Shown: one piece after another, positions 33,751-41,703 of the stretch
Layout of the letters: each line of letters begins with the position of its first letter
Position numbering within the stretch: the first letter of the stretch is position 1
Origin: Prevotella sp.
GTDB lineage: Bacteria; Bacteroidota; Bacteroidia; Bacteroidales; Bacteroidaceae
DNA length: 64,000 bases
Reading direction: 5' to 3'
Assembly (NCBI GenBank): GCA_017940545.1
Contig: JAGAYI010000065.1
Span: 1-64,000 of the forward strand
The notes under the pieces: generated by a model
The model's input: only the letters and a program-made list of their open reading frames with translations
Databases searched by the model: none
Told to the model about the DNA's origin: nothing
Made by a program: the position numbers and the translations under genes

Positions 33751-35937
33751 TGATACGCTCAGTGTCTGGCGGATGTCGGCCGATGAGGCTCCTATCAGGA
33801 AGCGGACAGTGCCACGCTCCTCAATAAAGCGGTGGGCGGCTGCATCCCAGTAGCTCAGGTCGTTGCGGTTCACGGTCAGCGTAACCCGTCGGGTCTCGCC
33901 GGCCTTGATGCTGACACGGCTGAAAGCACGTAGCTGCTTCTGTGGGTGCTGAACCGTAGCGTCAGGATAGCTGGCGTAAAGCTGCACCACCTCGTCGCCG
34001 TCACGCTCGCCGGTATTGGTAACGGGCAGGCTGATGGTGATGCTCTTCTTGTCATTCTTCTGCAGTTGCGGCGTTCCGTAACTGAACGTGGTATAGCTCA
34101 GACCGTGTCCGAAAGCATAGAGCGGTTCCTGCTGCTGATACATGTAGGTGCGCCCGTGGCGTATGTCGTAGTCCATCATGGGAGGCAGGTCGAGCAGGTC
34201 CTTGACCCATGTCTGTGTAGTGCGTCCGGCAGGGTTCTCGCGGCCGAAGAGCACGTCGGCCAGTCCGTGGCCTTGTTCCTGACTGCAATGTGCCAGGTGT
34301 ACAATGGCTGGCAGGTGCTGCTGACTCCAGTTGATGGTGTATGGGAAGCTGCTTACCAGGACTAAGATGGTGTTGGGGTTGGCACGCTGAACGAGTCGCA
34401 CCAGCTCCTCGTCAGGCAACGTGAGCGACTGCCGGTCAACGGCTTCACGCCCGTCGCTGGCCACGGGGCAGAACTTCCAGTCGGCCTTTGTGCCAAACGG
34501 GTGGTTGCCTGTGCAGACAATGACTACGTCAGCCCGTCGGGCCAGCTCTTCAGCTTCGCCCATGCGGTTGTTGGGGGCGTATGTCACGTTGAAGCCCTGT
34601 CTGGCACCCTCTTCGCGCAGTGCCTGCAGGATGGTCACCTCGTAGGGTGGGGTGCCGCTGTACCAGTCTTGCACAATGTGGTCGGCATAAGGGCCAACGA
34701 CGGCAACGGTGGCCCCTTTGTGCAGACGCAGCGGTAGCATCTTCCGCTCGTTCTTCAGCAACACGATGCTCTTGGCAGTCACCAGGCGCACGAACCGGCG
34801 CACCTCCTCGCGGTCAAACGGTTTCGTCAGTGTCGTGTCGAGCCCTATCCGGGCGTATGGGTTCGGGGTGGTGGCAGGGTCGTCAAGCAGTCCCAGCTTC
34901 AGTGCCACAAAGAGGTTGCCGCGTATGGCACGGTCAATGTCCTGCTCGGTGATGAGCCCTTTCTGCAACGCTTCGCGTGCCTCGTCGGCCGAGCGGTCCA
35001 GTATTTGTCCTACGCCGGCCTTCACAATGGCTGCCGTGCCTTCGGCCCGGGTGGCAAAAGCCTTGTGGGCCTCTACGAGCAGGGTCAGCGCATAGCCGTC
35101 GGTACAGACGATGCCGTTGTTGCCCCACTCCCGGCGTACAATATTTTCTATGCAGGGATTGATGCACATGGGTACGCCGTTCCAGGCATTGTAGGCAGCC
35201 ATCATGGCGCGGCTGCCGCCCTCGGTAATTCCTTTGTAGAAGGGGTACGAGTAGTATTCGCGAAACAGCCGCTCGTCGAAATTGCTTGATGTGGAGTCGC
35301 GTCCGTCCTCGTTGCTGTTAGCCAGGAAATGTTTCATCAGTGCCGCCGTCTTCCAGTAGCGCGGGTGGTCGCCCTGCAGTCCGCGCACCATGGCTACCGT
35401 CAGGCGTGCTGTCAGGAAAGGGTCCTCGCCGAAGCACTCCTCCGTGCGCCCCCAGCGTGGGTCGCGCCCTAAGTCGGCATTCGGGGCATACACCACCAGG
35501 CCCTTGCGTCGGGCTTCCGGACGGCTGACGTAGTAGCGTGCTTCCTCTGCCTCCACGTCGCCTATCTGCTGTAGCAGTTCCGGCGACCAAGTGCAGCCCA
35601 GACCGTACGACTGCGGGAACATCGTCGTGGGCAGGTCGTTAGGCACGTCGTTGCCGTCAGCATCCTTTCGCATGCCGTTGTTATGGGCCGGTCCGCCCAG
35701 AGCCAGTCCGTGCAGTCCCTCGTAGGTGTTCAGCCGGGGAATGCCCAAGCGTTCCACTCCGAGGCTCGTCGTCAGCAGCTGTATCTTCTCGTCGAGAGTC
35801 AGCTGTCGGAGCAGGAGCTCCACACGTTCCTCGTCTTTCAGTTTCAGATTCTGGAAGTCATACGTCTGTGCCGTGGCCCATGCTGTCCAGCAGCATGCCA
35901 GCAGTACTGTCATGATAAGTTTTTCCGGGTGTTTCAT
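33742..35937 (-). CDS. Glycoside hydrolase family 3 beta-glucosidase, secreted
   Basis: I start at the ATG at 35937 (MKHPEK), which has AAGGA just upstream and opens a signal peptide (LIMTVLLACCWTAWATAQ); the ATG at 35952 and TTG at 35991 are less likely. The 731-residue product has an N-terminal GH3 barrel (LRQLTLDEKIQLL; 'PTMFPQSYGLGCTW'; KHFLANSNEDGRDSTSS), the nucleophile-region GIVCTDGYAL, a C-terminal alpha/beta domain and a fibronectin-III-like end (YTTFSYGTPQL...). The usual SDW around the nucleophile Asp reads TDG. It should cut terminal beta-glucosides or xylosides in the periplasm. Confidence 0.9.
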   Translation of the reverse strand: MKHPEKLIMTVLLACCWTAWATAQTYDFQNLKLKDEERVELLLRQLTLDEKIQLLTTSLGVERLGIPRLNTYEGLHGLALGGPAHNNGMRKDADGNDVPNDLPTTMFPQSYGLGCTWSPELLQQIGDVEAEEARYYVSRPEARRKGLVVYAPNADLGRDPRWGRTEECFGEDPFLTARLTVAMVRGLQGDHPRYWKTAALMKHFLANSNEDGRDSTSSNFDERLFREYYSYPFYKGITEGGSRAMMAAYNAWNGVPMCINPCIENIVRREWGNNGIVCTDGYALTLLVEAHKAFATRAEGTAAIVKAGVGQILDRSADEAREALQKGLITEQDIDRAIRGNLFVALKLGLLDDPATTPNPYARIGLDTTLTKPFDREEVRRFVRLVTAKSIVLLKNERKMLPLRLHKGATVAVVGPYADHIVQDWYSGTPPYEVTILQALREEGARQGFNVTYAPNNRMGEAEELARRADVVIVCTGNHPFGTKADWKFCPVASDGREAVDRQSLTLPDEELVRLVQRANPNTILVLVSSFPYTINWSQQHLPAIVHLAHCSQEQGHGLADVLFGRENPAGRTTQTWVKDLLDLPPMMDYDIRHGRTYMYQQQEPLYAFGHGLSYTTFSYGTPQLQKNDKKSITISLPVTNTGERDGDEVVQLYASYPDATVQHPQKQLRAFSRVSIKAGETRRVTLTVNRNDLSYWDAAAHRFIEERGTVRFLIGASSADIRQTLSVSTK

Positions 35938-35960
35938 TTTCCTTATAGTCATAGTACGTG

Positions 35961-35992
35961 CAAAGATAATGGAAAAGGCTGTGATAACCAAA
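35961..35992 (-). promoter_or_regulatory. Promoter of the GH3 gene
   Basis: Minus strand TTTG (35992-35989), 20 nt, TATCTTTG (35968-35961). The transcript would start near 35954, giving a very short leader before the ATG at 35937. Confidence 0.7.
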
Positions 35993-36003
35993 AATATTTT
36001 GGT

Positions 36004-36034
36004 GTAAACGCAAATAAATCCTAATTTATTTTGT
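36004..36034. repeat. Right copy of the 31-bp direct repeat
   Basis: Identical to 33720-33750. It lies between the GH3 promoter and the tRNA-Ser gene; its last bases form the -33 TTTG of the tRNA promoter. Confidence 0.8.
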
Positions 36035-36060
36035 GGTTCGCGTCATAATTAGTACTTTTG
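36030..36060 (+). promoter_or_regulatory. Promoter of tRNA-Ser
   Basis: TTTG (36030-36033), 19 nt, TACTTTTG (36053-36060): full consensus, ending 17 nt before the tRNA 5' end. Confidence 0.7.
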
Positions 36061-36077
36061 CATCCGCTTAACGAAAA

Positions 36078-36165
36078 GGAGAGGTGCTCGAGTGGTTGAA
36101 GAGGCACGCCTGGAAAGCGTGTAAACGTCAAAAGCGTTTCGGGGGTTCGAATCCCCCTCTCTCCG
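36078..36165 (+). tRNA. tRNA-Ser (anticodon GGA)
   Basis: An 88-nt class II tRNA. Acceptor GGAGAGG pairs with TCTCTCC (one G.U). Anticodon stem CACGC/GCGTG holds loop CTGGAAA with anticodon GGA at 36112-36114 (reads UCC/UCU). It has a long variable arm and T arm GGGGG-TTCGAAT-CCCCC; discriminator G; CCA not encoded. The phage integrase starts ~100 nt beyond its 3' end, so this gene is the likely attachment site. Confidence 0.95.
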
Positions 36166-36181
36166 CAAAATGGCAGGTAGG

Positions 36182-36202
36182 AGGCGGGTTTGGTGCCCGC
36201 CT
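36182..36202 (+). terminator. Hairpin after tRNA-Ser
   Basis: AGGCGGG (36182-36188) pairs with CCCGCCT (36196-36202) across a 7-nt loop, followed by TTATTGTTT. It is probably the terminator of the tRNA transcript. Confidence 0.65.
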
Positions 36203-36268
36203 TTATTGTTTCCGCACCGTTCCGTTTTACTTCATTCTGCATCAAATTACTCGTGAAATACTCGTGAT

Positions 36269-37519
36269 ATGACCTCTACAAGATATTATCTCGACCGTCG
36301 GCACAAGGAGGCAAGCAGGCCACAGCCTCTGAAGCTCTGCATAACAAAGAAGGGGGCATCTGCATATATCCCCGTTGACATCGTTCTGTTGCCTTCCCAG
36401 TGGGACAGCATAAGGCAGCGTGTCATCGACCACCCCAACCGCAGGGGGATAAATGCGTATCTTGAAAGCAGGAAGGCCACAATCGACGGCCTCATTATGC
36501 AGATGACAATAGAAGGGAAGCTCGCAGGCAAGACAGCCGTTCAGATTAAGGACATAGTGCTGGAGCGTCTTGACCCGGAGGCTGACACGGCCAATCTCTT
36601 TGCCGTCCGCTTCAAGGCATACGGCGAGAGCCGGGAGGCCAAGCGTACCCGTGAGCTGTACGCGGCGACGCTGAAGAAGATGCAGGAGTTTGACGGGAAG
36701 CTCGGCACTATGTCCTTCGACATGATAACCAAGGCTTGGCTTGACCGTTTCAACGAGCACCTTATACGGCAGGGGCTGTCAAAGAACTCCCGCAACATTC
36801 ACTTCCGCAACATACGCACCGTGTTCAACGATGCAATAGACAACGAGATCACTGCACACTACCCGCTCCGCAAGTTCGACATGTCCCCGGAGCAGACCGT
36901 CAAAAGGAGCCTGAGCGTGGAGAGGCTACGGGAACTATTGACGTACCCGGTTGAGCCTTGGCAGCAGAGGTACGTTGACTATTTCAAGCTTACCTTCCTG
37001 CTTATCGGAATAAATCCCGTTGACCTGCTGACGTGCGAGCCTGATGCGTATCGGGAAGGTAGGCTTGTCTATCAGCGGGCAAAGACGGGAAGGTGGTATA
37101 ACCTGAAGGTGGAGCCAGAGGCCGCAGAGATGCTGGAGCAGTACCGGGGTGAGCAGCTGCTTGTCGGCTTTTCGGAAGGTCGCACATCCTACCGCAACTT
37201 CACGGGCAAGTGCGACAAGGGGCTGAAAGCAATCGGAAAGACTGGGCAGGTAGCAAATCCGGCATGGAAGCCCGGTTCCCAGAAACACCGCTACCACGTC
37301 CGTCGCGTCCCGGCCTTTCCCGGCCTGTCCGTCTATTGGGCGCGGCATACATGGGCTACCATTGCCTATTCGCTCGACATTCCTGATGAAACGATAGCTG
37401 CTGCCCTCGGTCACGGCCACGGCAACCGCACGACGGCCATCTACATTGATAAGTCCATTGCCCGTGTTGACGAGGCCAATAGGCGCGTAATAGACTGGGT
37501 ACTCTACGGCAAAAGGTAG
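36269..37519 (+). CDS. int: Phage tyrosine recombinase (integrase)
   Basis: The 416-residue product has an N-terminal arm, a SAM-like core-binding domain (~110-220, 'MITKAWLDRFNEHLIRQGLSKNSRN') and a catalytic domain from ~220. Visible catalytic residues are RHTW (box II, ~356) with LGHG following and the nucleophile tyrosine in TAIYIDKS (~391). At the usual box I arginine site the sequence reads GINPVDLL, as I recall for one Bacteroidetes integrase group, so Arg I may be displaced. It inserts the phage into the tRNA-Ser gene by attP/attB recombination. The gene points away from the tRNA and opposes the late operon. Confidence 0.92.
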   Translation: MTSTRYYLDRRHKEASRPQPLKLCITKKGASAYIPVDIVLLPSQWDSIRQRVIDHPNRRGINAYLESRKATIDGLIMQMTIEGKLAGKTAVQIKDIVLERLDPEADTANLFAVRFKAYGESREAKRTRELYAATLKKMQEFDGKLGTMSFDMITKAWLDRFNEHLIRQGLSKNSRNIHFRNIRTVFNDAIDNEITAHYPLRKFDMSPEQTVKRSLSVERLRELLTYPVEPWQQRYVDYFKLTFLLIGINPVDLLTCEPDAYREGRLVYQRAKTGRWYNLKVEPEAAEMLEQYRGEQLLVGFSEGRTSYRNFTGKCDKGLKAIGKTGQVANPAWKPGSQKHRYHVRRVPAFPGLSVYWARHTWATIAYSLDIPDETIAAALGHGHGNRTTAIYIDKSIARVDEANRRVIDWVLYGKR

Positions 37520-37630
37520 TTATTTTTCTCGAAAAATTGCGAGAACGTCGTTTCGGTGTCGCGGTTAGTAACTATGTAGGCAAGGCTTTTTTCGTTGTTC
37601 CTCGTTGTTTAGAACGCACTGACAACAAAA

Positions 37631-37656
37631 CCCAGCCGATTGTTACATCAGCCGGG
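37631..37656 (-). terminator. Rho-independent terminator of the late operon
   Basis: Minus strand CCCGGCTGAT pairs with ATCGGCTGGG (10 pairs including two G.U) over a 6-nt loop, followed by TTTTGTTG. The wobble pairs only work on the minus strand. It ends transcription from the late genes before they meet the integrase. Confidence 0.8.
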
Positions 37657-37708
37657 TTACTCAAAAGCAGGGATGAGCCTGCATCCCCACAACAACGGTG
37701 CAAAGATA
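37631..37708 (-). ncRNA. Candidate short structured RNA at the end of the late operon
   Basis: A minus-strand -7 box TATCTTTG (37708-37701) is followed by a GGGATG/CATCCC hairpin (37672-37689 region) and then the terminator. A transcript of ~65-70 nt would be two hairpins back to back. No -33 box is seen, so it may instead be only the 3' tail of the operon. The 216-bp gap 37520-37735 holds nothing else clear. Confidence 0.35.
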
Positions 37709-37735
37709 TTCAATTTTTCCGATATAGCCTCGCTT

Positions 37736-38278
37736 TTACCATAAATTAACAGATATTCCCAGTCCGACGAACGGCTCTATCTGTCGGCTCCTGAAGCCGT
37801 AGCCGTACCCGGCCACCACGCCTATATTTATCTTGCGCTGGCCTGCTGGTTTCGTCTTATTGATAGTGGTAGTAATCAGCGGGTAGCGTATGCGCAGGCT
37901 GTCAAGCTGCGGCATATAGCCGCTGACGTAGGCCGTATAGCAACTGTCCGCATAGACCTTCTGTACTTTGGGCAGAGTCACCTCATAGACGGAATCGGGA
38001 GGCTCGGTAGTTCCCGTGGTGTCCTTTGGGATGGCTATTTCTCCCGTTTTTTCCTTCTGAGGTCGTATTTTTACGGTAGCCGTAATATTGCCCACCTCAC
38101 GCTCGAAAGTCGGCTGTGGGGCTTCTGATGCAACGTCGCGCCATTCCACCGAGGTGTCAACCGAAGTTATGACGGGTGGCTGCTGCGCGTCCCGGTACTG
38201 CTTATAGTTGAAGAACAGGCTCACAATAAGCGCAATAAACAGGGCTATCACCGCCCAAGCTAAAATCCTTGTTTTCAT
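37736..38278 (-). CDS. Phage membrane-anchored lysis-cassette protein, spanin-like candidate
   Basis: The 180-residue product has one N-terminal transmembrane helix (WAVIALFIALIVSLFF, residues 9-24) and a periplasmic body with a KxRPQKEK charged stretch and a beta-rich end (VVAGYGYGFRSRQIEPFVGLGISVNLW). It overlaps the endolysin start by 4 nt and is the last late gene. Position and topology fit an i-spanin or a related Bacteroidetes phage protein (I recall the label DUF6808), but there is no long coiled coil. Function is inferred from context. Confidence 0.6.
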   Translation of the reverse strand: MKTRILAWAVIALFIALIVSLFFNYKQYRDAQQPPVITSVDTSVEWRDVASEAPQPTFEREVGNITATVKIRPQKEKTGEIAIPKDTTGTTEPPDSVYEVTLPKVQKVYADSCYTAYVSGYMPQLDSLRIRYPLITTTINKTKPAGQRKINIGVVAGYGYGFRSRQIEPFVGLGISVNLW

Positions 38279-38886
38279 ACCTTCTCGATTTTATAGTCAC
38301 CATTCAAGTTCCAGGTTAGTCGTTTCTTCCCCTCCTTGCTGTTTATCAGCAGGCTGTTTTCCCTGATTGAATCGAGGCGGTTGAGCCACCCTTTCAGGAA
38401 CACCTTCTGCTTCGGGTTTCGGGCAATGTTCATGAAGTGCTGTTCGCGTGCCTTCCACAGCAGCTCAAAGGTGGTAGGCTCAGCCTTGCCGTTGGTGCCG
38501 AAGATGGTCTTACGTCCGCGCACGGTGTTCAGTGCCGCCAGTGTCTTTTGGCCTACAATGCCGTCGGGTTTCAGTCCGAGAGCCTTCTGAGCGTACTTGA
38601 TGCCTACCGTGCCGGAAGCCCAAGCCCAGTCAACGAGTATATTTGCCACTGCCTGGTCTTTTATTTCGTCGGCCTTGCACCGCTGCCAAAACAGCTTGCG
38701 GAAGATGGTTTCCCACTGCGCATCGGTCATGCGCTTCAGATCAGCAACGGTCTTGTTGCCGAATACGCTGCGGAACGTGCCTATCGTCACGCCCCTGTTC
38801 GTCGGGCCACCTTTATCGTACGGGTGGTTCACGTAGCCGCCCTCCCATGACAGGATGAACGGCTTCAAGATGTCTGATTTTGCCAT
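38275..38886 (-). CDS. Phage endolysin, GH108 N-acetylmuramidase with peptidoglycan-binding end
   Basis: The 203-residue product starts with the GH108 signature SWEGGYVNHPYDKGGPTNRGVT (the catalytic Glu is in EGGY, residue ~15). After ~95 it has a PG_binding_3-type domain (QKALGLKPDGIVGQKTLAALN). It cuts the peptidoglycan glycan strand at lysis. No signal peptide is seen, so it needs the holin encoded next to it for release. It is followed by the membrane protein at 37736 with ATGA-type overlap. Confidence 0.92.
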   Translation of the reverse strand: MAKSDILKPFILSWEGGYVNHPYDKGGPTNRGVTIGTFRSVFGNKTVADLKRMTDAQWETIFRKLFWQRCKADEIKDQAVANILVDWAWASGTVGIKYAQKALGLKPDGIVGQKTLAALNTVRGRKTIFGTNGKAEPTTFELLWKAREQHFMNIARNPKQKVFLKGWLNRLDSIRENSLLINSKEGKKRLTWNLNGDYKIEKV

Positions 38887-38949
38887 AGCGTTAATGTTTG
38901 GTGCTATGAGGTGTATGGTGGGCGACCCGCAGAGAGCCGCCCACGCGTT

Positions 38950-39429
38950 CTAAACACCTCCTTCCTTCTCTTTGATTAGTTCCTCATTACCCTGCAAGGC
39001 GGCAATCAGTTTCTCCGGGCTACCGTAGTCCTTTATCAGGGTACGTAGAGCCCTCATGTACTCCTGCTGCTGCTTGCGTTCCTTGATGTCAGCAGGTTCC
39101 CAGATGGAATGTATCTCAACCCACGCCACGTAGCCGACGGCCACAATCGTAAACCAAGGTACCATCCAAATGTCAACCTTATAGAAGTAGTACAGGAAGA
39201 ATATTATGGCCAGCTGCACGACATCTATCAGCGACAGGGCGAAGGTCATGTTGAAATAGCGTCCTATCTTGTCGATGGTGCGCTTACGACCGTCGCTCGT
39301 GATGTAGTCACCGCGCTGCTTGGCTTTCCTAATTCCTGCCCAGAGGTCTGAGAAAATCAGACCCAGCACTATCACGTATAACAGGAGCATGATAGCTCCG
39401 CAAATCAGAAGAGTTGTAATTCTTTCCAT
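38950..39429 (-). CDS. Phage holin-like membrane protein
   Basis: The 159-residue product has three to four transmembrane helices: LLICGAIMLLLYVIVLGLIF (~6-25), FALSLIDVVQLAIIFFLYYFY (~63-83) and MVPWFTIVAVGYVAWVEI (~88-105). A charged cytoplasmic tail (KERKQQQEYMRAL) follows. A holin forms the inner-membrane lesion that releases the endolysin; the gene lies directly upstream of it. The family looks like the large holins of Bacteroidetes phages. Confidence 0.75.
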   Translation of the reverse strand: MERITTLLICGAIMLLLYVIVLGLIFSDLWAGIRKAKQRGDYITSDGRKRTIDKIGRYFNMTFALSLIDVVQLAIIFFLYYFYKVDIWMVPWFTIVAVGYVAWVEIHSIWEPADIKERKQQQEYMRALRTLIKDYGSPEKLIAALQGNEELIKEKEGGV

Positions 39430-39509
39430 TGTTCTTTTCTCTTTTTTTTGGTTATACGCTCACACTTTTTACGCTCACATAGCGGCTCCGCTCACTGAGC
39501 CGTTAACGT

Positions 39510-39917
39510 CTATCTCCTGCGGTTGTACCGCTTAGACTCCCTTACGAGGTCGTCAAAGTCCGCATCCGTCGGACGTAGAGCGTCGGCAGGTGCGTCAATA
39601 AGGTAGTAGGCACGGTCTTCTCCTACGGTCACAATACAATCTTCAATCGGGAAGATAGACTGGCCACCTTCCTGCTCTTCAGCCTTGCAGTCTTCGAGAA
39701 AGCCAGTCAGCACCTCGGAGGCATGCCACGTGACACAAAGCATGCCGCCTATGCGTATCTGCATGTAGCAGAACTTCTCGCAGTCGCGGACACAGCTATC
39801 CTTGTGCGTGAAGTCCACCACGTCGAAGCATACCTTGCGCTCTATGAGCAGCTGTATGCAGATGAACGACCCCTTGAAGCCGCCACGGTACTTGACGTTT
39901 ATCTGACTTGGCTTCAC
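39510..39917 (-). CDS. Unknown phage protein, cysteine-rich
   Basis: The 135-residue product is soluble, with seven cysteines (SCVRDCEKFCYMQ in the middle) and an acidic then basic end (ALRPTDADFDDLV, ESKRYNRRR). The PTDADF segment resembles PTDAEW in the 98-residue protein encoded just upstream (39923-40219), so the two may share a short C-terminal helix motif. It lies between the DGR and the holin. No family recognised; a role in lysis or in the DGR cannot be excluded. Confidence 0.6.
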   Translation of the reverse strand: MKPSQINVKYRGGFKGSFICIQLLIERKVCFDVVDFTHKDSCVRDCEKFCYMQIRIGGMLCVTWHASEVLTGFLEDCKAEEQEGGQSIFPIEDCIVTVGEDRAYYLIDAPADALRPTDADFDDLVRESKRYNRRR

Positions 39918-39922
39918 GGCGG

Positions 39923-40219
39923 CTACTTGTTAGAGAGTATCTTTCTGATATTTGCGGCTGTGTAGCCCTCTTCGGTCAGACACTCCGTCCATTCCGCATC
40001 CGTCGGCTCGTGGTCGCAGAGTGCGCTCACGTAGTCGTAGGCCGTCACTTCCACCTCGGTCTCCTGCCCCTCTTCGTCGGTCGATGGCTGGGTTTCCTGG
40101 TGCTCGTTGAAGTAGATGCGATACTCGTCTGCCTCCTGTACTGAGGGGAGTGGCAGTTTCTCCCGCTTGCTGGTCAGTGCGCTTGCTGGCACAACGCTCG
40201 ACTCTGTTAAAAACTTCAT
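39923..40219 (-). CDS. Small acidic phage protein overlapping the reverse-transcriptase frame
   Basis: The 98-residue product is acidic and ends in a helical TEEGYTAANIRKILSNK, which looks like a genuine domain end. Its whole length overlaps the last ~96 codons of the reverse transcriptase frame, whose residues there (Arg/Gly-rich, low complexity) look like an out-of-frame shadow. I therefore take this as the real gene in this stretch. It is 5 nt before the 135-residue gene. It does not look like the four-helix Avd accessory protein. Function unknown. Confidence 0.6.
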   Translation of the reverse strand: MKFLTESSVVPASALTSKREKLPLPSVQEADEYRIYFNEHQETQPSTDEEGQETEVEVTAYDYVSALCDHEPTDAEWTECLTEEGYTAANIRKILSNK

Positions 40220-41213
40220 AATGCTTACTTTTTAAGATGTTCGTAATACGTTCGCCGTGGCAGTGCCTCAGTAGTCCGAGGTAGCTGTAAACCGATGACC
40301 TCTCGGCCAGCGGGTCTGCCAGCGGTTTCTTATCCAACTGACGCAGCTTCCGCGAGAAGTTACGGAGCGTTCCCGTGCGCATCTTGGCAATGGCGTTGGA
40401 GTCCACCGTATATCCGCAGAAGTCTATCTTGCGACCGTCCAGCGGGAACATTTCGAGCGTACCGTATATGATACCGTGCGCCGGAGCCTCCCTAATCAGT
40501 CGGTCAATGACCCTTGCACCTTCCTTCTTTGAACGGACGAGCATCACGGTGTTATCTACAAGACGAGAGTAGTATTTCACCTTCAGCACCTCCAGCACAA
40601 AGTGGTCAAGCGGCGTGTAGTACATATTGCCGCAGTCCTGCGAGGTCAGTGCGCCGATACTCATTCCCAGCTCTTCGGGCAGGTAGGCGCGGATAACCTT
40701 CTCGAACAGGCGCAGGGCTTTCTCGCCCTTGTACATCCTGCGCAGTAGGTATATCATGCGTTCCTTGACGATGTTCGGGTAGTATTTCTTAGCGTCGGTG
40801 ATAATGACATAGCGGAAACCGCTCATATACACGTCACGGCGCACCTGCTTTGACGCTGCCAAGGTACCACGTTTCTTGATGCTTCCGAATGTGCGGCGTA
40901 TATAGCGACGCTTCATGTTGAAGAACTTCACGAGCACCTGGTGTACTATCCTGTCCTCGATGGGAACGACCGTGATGTCCCGCCATTTCTTTTCAGTGAA
41001 CAGCTTGAACGTCCGGCCTGGGTCGGCCTGCCAAGTCCCGTTGCGCAACCGCTGTTGCAGACTGAGCAGGTTCTTTTTCAGTATGTCCGGGGTTTCGCCG
41101 AACTCGATGGCATCTTCCCGGTCGCCCTTGCTCCCCGATGTGGCTCTGATATAGCCGTTATACAATTCGTTGTACGAGGTAAGGGCTTCAAAATCTATAT
41201 ACTCCCTTTTCAT
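39930..41213 (-). CDS. DGR reverse transcriptase with altered YxDD box
   Basis: The 427-codon frame carries reverse-transcriptase motifs: EDRIVHQVLVKFF (~86), IKKRGTLAA (~112), motif A ITDAKKYYP with Asp140, IGALTSQ (186-192; the DGR form IGxxxSQ) with NMYYTPLDHFV after it, and thumb GLLRHCHG (~313). Motif C, normally YxDD, reads LVDN (218-221): one of the two Asp is Asn. The enzyme copies the template repeat with errors at adenines and directs the copy to the variable repeat. The domain is complete by residue ~339; the rest overlaps the gene at 39923. No avd gene is seen nearby. Confidence 0.9.
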   Translation of the reverse strand: MKREYIDFEALTSYNELYNGYIRATSGSKGDREDAIEFGETPDILKKNLLSLQQRLRNGTWQADPGRTFKLFTEKKWRDITVVPIEDRIVHQVLVKFFNMKRRYIRRTFGSIKKRGTLAASKQVRRDVYMSGFRYVIITDAKKYYPNIVKERMIYLLRRMYKGEKALRLFEKVIRAYLPEELGMSIGALTSQDCGNMYYTPLDHFVLEVLKVKYYSRLVDNTVMLVRSKKEGARVIDRLIREAPAHGIIYGTLEMFPLDGRKIDFCGYTVDSNAIAKMRTGTLRNFSRKLRQLDKKPLADPLAERSSVYSYLGLLRHCHGERITNILKSKHYEVFNRVERCASKRTDQQAGETATPLSTGGRRVSHLLQRAPGNPAIDRRRGAGDRGGSDGLRLRERTLRPRADGCGMDGVSDRRGLHSRKYQKDTL

Positions 41214-41459
41214 TTTAAGAATGTTACCACCGCTTTGCCGTGCGGGTCAGCTTCTCGCTACCATTCTAACGGGCACTTTTCCAACGTATGGCCTACAACT
41301 GCCAAGGGTACTAACTGACCGTGCGAGCAACTTCTTCGACTCATGCCGTAGCATGGCAGGCGCAGGGGGCGTCCCTATATGTCCTGCAATTAGTCAGGCA
41401 GACAGTCCTGTTATATTCGTTATTACTTGTTTTTTCGTATGTTGCTATTACATTTTTGG

Positions 41460-41571
41460 AGTGTGAGCACCCCCGTAATTCGTGTTCGTGTTCGAAGCCA
41501 CGTTGTTCGAGTTCAAATGCGAGACACCGCAGTTGGAGCCGTTGTTCGCACTACCCACGACGGCAGGGATG
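41460..41571 (-). repeat. DGR template repeat (TR)
   Basis: This 112-bp stretch aligns without gaps to 41784-41895 with 15 mismatches, all at adenines of the minus strand of this copy (about 26 adenines in total). Read in the target's frame it is rich in AAC codons (GSANNGSNCGV..NSNNVAS..), the hallmark of a template that gives wide amino-acid choice when A is mutated. It lies ~250 nt upstream of the reverse transcriptase, outside any gene, as in classical DGRs. Confidence 0.95.
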
Positions 41572-41703
41572 CAGGACTGAAAGCCCACGTATCGGTCTCG
41601 GCCAGCCCGTGGCGTACCCGGTACGGTTTTTATCAATCGCAACCGCCGTCCCGACAAGGTGAGGTTTCGCCCTGCCGGGCGACGATTTCGATTTTTCAGG
41701 CTT

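Noticed and set aside
36166..36268. Exact attL core sequence
   Set aside because: The core can only be defined by comparison with attR, which lies outside the window.
39483..39502. Hairpin CGGCTC/GAGCCG after the holin-side spacer as a terminator
   Set aside because: Six pairs with an 8-nt loop and no T run; the late operon continues across it.
41448..41657. 69-codon frame covering the DGR template repeat
   Set aside because: It only exists because the template is in the same frame as the target's end; it is a template, not a gene.
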